A stretch of 64,000 nt of DNA, from positions 5,332,001-5,396,000 of the forward strand of contig CBDHFM010000030.1 in the NCBI GenBank assembly GCA_965262505.1, read 5' to 3'. The position numbers were made by a program, and so were the translations under genes. How positions within the stretch are numbered: the stretch's first letter is position 1; each line of letters opens with the position of its first letter. Below the pieces are notes generated by a model, which was not told where the DNA came from, did no database searches, and saw nothing but the letters and a program-made list of their open reading frames with translations. The DNA comes from JACPPO01 sp965262505 (GTDB lineage: Bacteria; Acidobacteriota; Vicinamibacteria; Vicinamibacterales; UBA2999). This document shows, piece by piece, positions 58,890 through 64,000 of this stretch.

Positions 58890-60380
58890 CTATCTTGCCC
58901 AGTCGGGCACGAAGCCCATCTCGATGCCGAAGACGATCGGCCCGAGAAGCAGGAGTATCGCGACCACGATGGGAACCAGCACGAGGTTCAACAGGAACCC
59001 GGCCCTCGCCATCTGCGGCAGCGTGATGAGGCCGCTACCATAGACGATCGCGTTCGGCGGCGTGCCAACCGGAAGCATGTACGAGCAGTTCGCCGCGAGC
59101 GCGATCGGGATTGTGATCAGCAGAGGGTTCTGACCAAGACTCACCGCCAGCGCCCCCCCGATCGGAAGGAACGTGGCGGCGGTTGCGGTGTTGCTCGTCA
59201 ACTCGGTCAGCATCAGCACGCCGAAGCAGATCGCGCAGAGCATGAAAATAATCGGCAGGTCTCCGAGACCCACGGCAAGATTGCCGAGATAGGCCGCCAG
59301 ACCATGCCGCTCGATATTGCCGGCTAGGCTGAGCCCCCCCCCGAACAGCAGGAGCACACCCCAGGGCACGCCCTTTGTGGCCTCCCAGTTCATGACGAAG
59401 TCGCCGCGCCTGAAATCAATAGGGATCATGAACAGCAGGAGTGCGCCGGCCATCGCGATGGTCGTATCCGAGACCAGCGGCACGGCGTTGGCGATAAGCG
59501 GCCGGAGCACCCAGCCGCACGCCGTCAGCAGGAACACCACGGCCACGGCGAGCTCGCCGCGGCTCATTGGACCCTGCGCGGCTTTTTCGGCTTTGATCAG
59601 GTCGGCCATCCCCGGGAGTTCGCGGGCATCGAGCGTGAACATGATCCGGGTCAGCACCAGGTACACCGCGGGCAGGGCTACGAGTACCACTGGGATGCCG
59701 AGCAGCATCCACTGACCGAAGCCGATGGTCACACCGTAGATGTCGCCGATATACCCGGCCAGCAGGGCGTTCGGCGGCGTGCCGATCGGTGTTGCCATTC
59801 CTCCGGTCGTCGCACCATAGGCGACCGCCAGGAGGAGCGCCGTGCTGAACCCTCGCACCTCGCGCGTCTGGTGGGCCGGATCCGGAAGCAGTTGCACGAC
59901 CGACAGGGCAATCGGCAGCATCATGAGCGATGTCGCCGTATTGCTGACCCACATGCTCACGAGTGCCGCGGCCATCAGGAACCCCGCGATGATCGACGAC
60001 GGCTTTGTCCCGAGCATACCGATCAAGCCAATAGCCACGCGGCGGTGCAGATTCCACCGCTGCATCGCCAGCGCGATGATGAACCCGCCGAGGAACAGGA
60101 AGATGATCGGGTTGGCGAACGGGGCCGCCGTCGCAGCGATGTTCCCGAGCCCGAGCGCCGGAAACAGCACGAGCGGCAGCAACGCCGTCGCCGGAATCGG
60201 GATTGACTCGGCAATCCAGAACACCGCCATCAGCGCGGCGACGCCGGCCGTTAGCCAGCCTTCAACGCTGAGACCGGCAGGCGGCGGCAGGAGCAGCGTA
60301 AGCAGCAGGGCCGCCGGGCCGACCACCCAGCCGGCCCGCTGGCGCAGGCCGTAAGACTCATCTGGCGCCTTGAGTGTCAC
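58890..60380 (-). CDS. DASS-family (SLC13) di/tricarboxylate transporter
   Basis: 496 residues from ATG 60380. About 11 membrane segments, with both canonical hairpin motifs Ser-Asn-Thr (MWVSNTATSLMMLPIALSVV and ELTSNTATAATFLPIGGALA), plus PIIFLFLGGFIIALAMQRWN and CSYMLPVGTPPNAIVYGSGL. This is a sodium-coupled carboxylate importer type (CitT/INDY-like). In contrast to the transporter at 48608 it retains every motif residue. It stands alone on the minus strand. Confidence 0.87.
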   Translation of the reverse strand: MTLKAPDESYGLRQRAGWVVGPAALLLTLLLPPPAGLSVEGWLTAGVAALMAVFWIAESIPIPATALLPLVLFPALGLGNIAATAAPFANPIIFLFLGGFIIALAMQRWNLHRRVAIGLIGMLGTKPSSIIAGFLMAAALVSMWVSNTATSLMMLPIALSVVQLLPDPAHQTREVRGFSTALLLAVAYGATTGGMATPIGTPPNALLAGYIGDIYGVTIGFGQWMLLGIPVVLVALPAVYLVLTRIMFTLDARELPGMADLIKAEKAAQGPMSRGELAVAVVFLLTACGWVLRPLIANAVPLVSDTTIAMAGALLLFMIPIDFRRGDFVMNWEATKGVPWGVLLLFGGGLSLAGNIERHGLAAYLGNLAVGLGDLPIIFMLCAICFGVLMLTELTSNTATAATFLPIGGALAVSLGQNPLLITIPIALAANCSYMLPVGTPPNAIVYGSGLITLPQMARAGFLLNLVLVPIVVAILLLLGPIVFGIEMGFVPDWAR

Positions 60381-60645
60381 ACCGCGATCCTAACCGGCCC
60401 AGTCGAGTGGCGGGGTATCAGGGCGTGGGTCACGTACCCCGCTTTGGGAACACGCTGGCGAGGGTGGTGTCTGGCTGGACGGGGCCTCCGTCTGGCCAGT
60501 TCGTCGAACAGCCGCTCAATTCCAGCCGGAAGGGAAGTCCACCGCCCGACGGTACAATGACCTCGACAAGAGGGTAGCCCCCGTCCGTGTCGTCGCCGGC
60601 GAAAGGTATCGAGTTCGAGCCCACGATAGAAATGAGGTGAGTCCG

Positions 60646-61692
60646 ATGGAACGCGCCGTCATCGCGCCTGTACTGGGTATTGTTATTAGCACGTCTGTCG
60701 TGCTGGGGTCAGCGCGCGCTCAGGACACACAACCCGTGCTGTCTCCGTCTACGCAGGACCCTTCCGTTCTCGTCACCCTGGAGCAGATAACACGGTGGGA
60801 GTCGGAGCTGTCGAACTGGGCCCGCTGGGGCCCGGACGATCAACGCGGTACGTTGAACCTGATCACGCCGAGCAAGACCAGGGCGGCCGCCGAGCTGGTG
60901 ACGGACGGTGTATCGGTTTCGCTCGGCCACTTTGTCAGCGAAGAAGAGGCCATCGACAGTCAGACGTTCGCCCCCACGAGACATTGGATGACACGGATCG
61001 ATCCGAATACAGGCGAAGTGCTCGCTGCCTTAGATGCCATGAGCTTCTCGTTGCACGATGGCCAACTCTCGCACATGGACGCCCTGTGTCATTACCGCAC
61101 CGAACGAGATGGGGAATGGGTGATATTCAACGGCTATCCCCAAAACCTCGATGAGGACGGGTGCAAGGACCTCGCGATCGATCGAATGGGTCCCGGGTAC
61201 GTGACCCGCGGCATTCTCGTCGACATGCCGCTGCTCAGGGGCGTCGATTGGCTCGAGCCCAGCACGCCGATTTACGTGTCGGACCTCGAGGACTGGGAAG
61301 AGTTCGCGGGTGTCACCGTCGGCAGCGGCGACGTGCTTCTGGTGCGCTCCGGTCGATGGGCCAAGCGCGAGCAGGACGGTCCGTGGAACTACGGCGGCGC
61401 GGGCGCCGGTCTGCATGCGTCGGTACTGCCGTGGCTGAGGGAGCGCGGCGTCGCCCTGCTTGTCGGGGACGCGGTGAACGACGTGCAGCCCTCAGGCGTG
61501 GAGGGGCTGCGCCGACCCATTCACCAGATGACGCAAGTCTTCATCGGGTTGCCGCTCGTTGATAACGGTTATCTGGAAGACGTCGCTCGGGAGGCTGCCG
61601 GGCGGGAGCGGTGGGAATTCATGGTGTCCTGGCAGATTACGAAAGTCCCAGGCGGAACCGCCGGTCCCTTCAACGCCCTCGCGACGTTCTGA
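60646..61692 (+). CDS. Secreted cyclase-family hydrolase
   Basis: 348 residues from ATG 60646, behind AGGTGAG; GTG 60637 is an alternative. Signal peptide MERAVIAPVLGIVISTSVVL ending near ARAQ. Cyclase/kynurenine-formamidase-like domain with WARWGPDDQRGTLNLITPSK, the metal motif in QLSHMDALCHY (H-x-D...H), GPGYVTRGILVDMPLLRGVD and LLVGDAVNDVQPSGVEG. Members hydrolyse amides or cyclic compounds; the substrate is unknown. It is divergent from the DASS transporter. Confidence 0.82.
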   Translation: MERAVIAPVLGIVISTSVVLGSARAQDTQPVLSPSTQDPSVLVTLEQITRWESELSNWARWGPDDQRGTLNLITPSKTRAAAELVTDGVSVSLGHFVSEEEAIDSQTFAPTRHWMTRIDPNTGEVLAALDAMSFSLHDGQLSHMDALCHYRTERDGEWVIFNGYPQNLDEDGCKDLAIDRMGPGYVTRGILVDMPLLRGVDWLEPSTPIYVSDLEDWEEFAGVTVGSGDVLLVRSGRWAKREQDGPWNYGGAGAGLHASVLPWLRERGVALLVGDAVNDVQPSGVEGLRRPIHQMTQVFIGLPLVDNGYLEDVAREAAGRERWEFMVSWQITKVPGGTAGPFNALATF

Positions 61693-61713
61693 CGGGAGCC
61701 GAGCGGTGGCAGC

Positions 61714-62263
61714 ATGTACTGTCCCAGCACCCGCCTGAGCCACGTGACGCCCGGCACTGCGCGCGCTGGGCTGGGCTGGATGCGGCTCGCTCTCGTGCTT
61801 TGTCTGTCGAGTGCCACGCCTGCCGCAGCGGCCCAAACCTCCGATCGCACGGCGCGTGCTCATCCGATCGACCAGCCGCCCCTCATCGACGGCGTGCTGG
61901 ACGAGGAAGCCTGGCTCCAGGCGCCGGTCATCGCCGAGTTTCGTCAGAAGGAGCCCACGGAAGGCGAGGCGGCGAGTGAACGGACGCGGGTCCGCGTCGT
62001 CTTTGATGACACGCAGCTTTATATCGGCGTCGAGGCACTGGATGGCGAGCCGTCCGAGATCCGCGCCACCGAGCTTCGGCGGGACAATACCCTCGAAAGC
62101 GACGACAGCTTCTCAGTGTTGCTGGACACGTTTCACGATCATCGGAACGCGTTTCTCTTCCGCATCAACCCACGCGGGACACGCTTCGACGGCTTGATTC
62201 GCAATGAGGGCAACCGGATCAGTAACGATTGGGACGAGCAGTGGGTTGCCGCGGCTACCGTTA
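61714..62263 (+). pseudogene. CBM9/DUF5916-type secreted protein, truncated by an IS
   Basis: ATG 61714 or 61780 (MRLALVLCLSSATPAAAAQ signal peptide). The CBM9-like domain IDQPPLIDGVLDEEAWLQAP, VRVVFDDTQLYIGVEALDGE, DDSFSVLLDTFHDHRNAFLF and RINPRGTRFDGLIRNEGNRI is complete, but the frame breaks at DEQWVAAATV. In full proteins a large outer-membrane barrel follows. The ISAzo13 tip (GGGCTTGTCAGAC) starts at 62264. Confidence 0.75.
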
Positions 62264-63430
62264 GGGCTTGTCAGACAATTACTGACTTTTGTGTTCTCGG
62301 AGCAGCGGGATGGATCGTGTAGTTCCAGTCGCCGTGAAAGCGATGCCGCTCGAGGCGTACCGTCGCCAACTGCGCATCGGTGACGGTGATGCCACCCGGG
62401 TATTGGCCGCGGTCGAGTTCCGACCGAACGCGGAGTCCGGACCGACTGTGCGTCGAGCCAATGAGGTTCACGATCGTGGCCAAGTCGACGAGTGGGGTGC
62501 CGCGCCAATTCATCGCGATGTGCGAGAACACCCGATGCTCGATCTTGTTCCACTTGCTCGTACCCGGCGGAAAGTGACAGACCGTGATCACCAAGCCCGT
62601 CCGATTGGCCAGACGCTGCAGTTCCCACTTCCACAACCGGAGGCGCGCCCCGTTGCTCCCGCCTGCATCCGCCGTGATCAACAGCGACTGGGCTTGTCGA
62701 TACGCCGGGCGACCCATGTGCTGCCACCAACGCTGGATCGACCGTACCGCGAAGCTCGCGGTGTCGTGATCGATCCCGACACGCACCCAGCCTTCGTTGC
62801 GATGCAGATCGTAGATGCCATACGGAATGGCCTTCCCGCCCGTGGTGGCGGTGGCCGGGATCACGAAGTCGTGGACCTGTACCCGCTGCGGCGTCTTCGC
62901 CGGGCGCCAGGTGCGGCCCGCGTTCTTGAACGCGCCGACCAGCTCCTTCTTCTTGGTGTCCACCGAAATCGTCGGCTGCTGTTGCCGTTGCGCGCGTCGC
63001 ACGCGCCGGGCGATGTACCGAAACTGCGCGTCCCGATCGACATGCTGGCGGCCCTCACGAGTCTTGGCGTTGCCCTGCAGGCTGTAGCCCAGTCCGTGCA
63101 ACAACTCGGCGACCACCGTGTGGCTGACGCGGTGGCCCAGACCGTCGAGCGCCACCGCCAACGTCCGTGCGCTCTGGCACGTCCACCGCAGCGGCGAGTC
63201 GGGATCGCCGGGGGCGGTCGGCTCAACCAACGCATCCAAATCGCGCAGCAGCGTCGCGTCGAGATCGATCGCGCGCTTGCGGCCGCCGCCCGCCCTTCGC
63301 GTCCGGCCGCCCGCGAGCGGCTCGTCCGCCCGTCAATTCACGCAAACCGCGCTGGATGGTCGATGTCGCGATACCCGTCATCGTGCAGAACTGGTTCGAG
63401 GAACTGCGGCGGCTGGTGCCGACGAATTGA
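62264..63430 (-). mobile_element. ISAzo13-family element, incomplete at its 5' end
   Basis: The 3' tip GGGCTTGTCAGACAATTACT is at 62264. The other end is not found, and the transposase N-terminus is incomplete, so the element is truncated at about 63430. Confidence 0.65.
62271..63428 (-). pseudogene. ISAzo13-family transposase, frameshifted
   Basis: The main frame (63239-62271) reads DALVEPTAPGDPDSPLRWTC, HTVVAELLHGLGYSLQGNAK, TISVDTKKKELVGAFKNAGR with the first Asp, GIYDLHRNEGWVRVGIDHDT, LLITADAGGSNGARLRLWKW with the second, and HFPPGTSKWNKIEHRVFSHI with the Glu. The part before (GIATSTIQRGLRELTGGRAA, then RRAGGGRKRAIDLDATLLRD) is in a different frame, shifted by one base near 63300. The first 100 or so residues are missing. 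It is dead. Confidence 0.8.
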
Positions 63431-63447
63431 TGGTCCCGTAGCTACCC

Positions 63448-63482
63448 CGGCCTGGCGATCGGAGGAACCAATCGCCAGGCCG
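63448..63482. repeat. Strong 12-bp stem-loop beside the ISAzo13 relic
   Basis: CGGCCTGGCGAT (63448-63459) and ATCGCCAGGCCG (63471-63482) form a perfect 12-bp stem with an 11-base loop. No T-run follows, so a terminator is doubtful. It might be a regulatory or element-end structure. Confidence 0.5.
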
Positions 63483-63570
63483 CACACGGTCGCCAATGTC
63501 GAGCCCGCCGCGTCGACGTTACTTCCAGGACGATGGTATTCGCCGGTTTCGCGCGGCGAGCGCCGTTTGC

Positions 63571-64000
63571 CTACCTCCCGCTCGGGATCTGACCATTCTG
63601 AGTGGCCGTGATTTGCGCACCCATGACGAGGTTGATCAAGCCGTAATTCTGCTCGTGGCACGCGAACTCGTAGAGCGGAGGATCGATCCGTGGCAGAGGG
63701 GTCTCGACCGACCACGGTCTCGTCCACGTGCTGGGGTCGGTCATCGTGTACTCGTACCGCAACGTCTCCTCATCGAGGTACGAGATGCGCTCGACCAGTG
63801 TCATGTTCTCGGTGGCCCCGAATGGGAAGTTGCTCGGACCTCTGTCCCTGAAATTCTTGGTCTCGATGACGAGCGTATTGCCGTCCCAGTGGCCGCGCGA
63901 GACGCCCTCCCAAAAGCGGATCGAATCCGGGAGCTCGCCCTCGCTCAAGGGAATGATGCGGATGTCGTTGTTCGACTGATTCTGGATGACCACGTATCCC
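63571..64000 (-). CDS. Secreted protein of unknown function, 5' part outside the window
   Basis: The frame stays open to the window edge (GYVVIQNQSNNDIRIIPLSE). It contains FWEGVSRGHWDGNTLVIETK, ENMTLVERISYLDEETLRYE, STWTRPWSVETPLPRIDPPL and YEFACHEQNYGLINLVMG. The G-x-W-x-G-x-T-L-V-x-x-T segment and the E-F/Y-x-C-x-E-N motif are shared with the operon protein at 47356-48156, so the two are paralogues. The N-terminal half with signal peptide should lie to the right. Confidence 0.72.
   Translation of the reverse strand, partial: GYVVIQNQSNNDIRIIPLSEGELPDSIRFWEGVSRGHWDGNTLVIETKNFRDRGPSNFPFGATENMTLVERISYLDEETLRYEYTMTDPSTWTRPWSVETPLPRIDPPLYEFACHEQNYGLINLVMGAQITATQNGQIPSGR

Noticed and set aside
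62289..63611. 440-codon plus-strand frame
   Set aside because: Antisense of the ISAzo13 transposase, whose catalytic motifs are clear on the minus strand.

Overview
The window is GC-rich bacterial chromosome with two contrasting halves. I infer an environmental Gram-negative bacterium, most plausibly Acidobacteriota (Vicinamibacteria-like). The basis is a beta-barrel outer-membrane protein fragment, lipoproteins, secreted DUF6152-type proteins next to an alpha/beta-hydrolase-domain protein, and a dense mix of IS5, IS1-like, IS1182-like and ISAzo13 elements. No rRNA or other taxonomic marker is present, so this is inference.

Left part (about 1-39.8 kb): a transposon graveyard. One 1079-bp IS5-family element (ends GGCGTTGTTGCA) is present as four essentially full copies, three long truncated copies, several relics and one 233-bp MITE-like derivative. 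Around and between them lie two near-identical 1.3-kb rve-type IS (plus a third end at the window edge), two IS1-like elements, and broken IS3, IS6, IS1380, IS1182 and rve elements. Many host genes are cut by these insertions: doc/Fic, serine dehydratase, Sir2, a beta-barrel protein, hsdM, a DUF1156 methylase, and a gene behind DUF488. Their missing halves are not on the other side of the IS, which points to IS-IS recombination after insertion. Intact genes here include a YbaK-type deacylase, a class V aminotransferase, an M3 peptidase, a DinB-like protein and a PEGA protein. Defence-type genes include a tightly coupled dual-OB/DUF488/DUF488 cassette behind the methylase stump, two PD-(D/E)XK nucleases and a HicBA toxin-antitoxin pair with an unusual wHTH-HicB fusion.

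Mobile-element core (about 39.9-44.9 kb): a tyrosine integrase, a DUF5681 protein, a ParB/DNA-methyltransferase fusion and a hypothetical gene, all on the minus strand. They end at a repeat-rich stretch and a copy of the 3' half of a tRNA-Arg(UCU) gene. The same 3' half occurs at 3.83 kb, so a segment of about 41 kb is bracketed by tRNA-derived direct repeats in the manner of an integrated genomic island.

Right part (about 45-64 kb): ordered metabolism. After an arylamine N-acetyltransferase there is a co-directional run of about 12 kb. It encodes a complete protocatechuate/gallate 4,5-(meta-)cleavage pathway: dioxygenase LigAB, dehydrogenase LigC, lactonase LigI, tautomerase GalD-like, hydratase LigJ and aldolase LigK, ending in pyruvate plus oxaloacetate. 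With it are an SLC13/DASS-type transporter, secreted proteins, a DUF1932 dehydrogenase and an aldo/keto reductase. Beyond it lie a lipoprotein, a lectin-like fragment, a second DASS transporter, a cyclase-family hydrolase, a CBM9-like gene cut by an ISAzo13 relic, and the end of a secreted-protein gene that runs out of the window.
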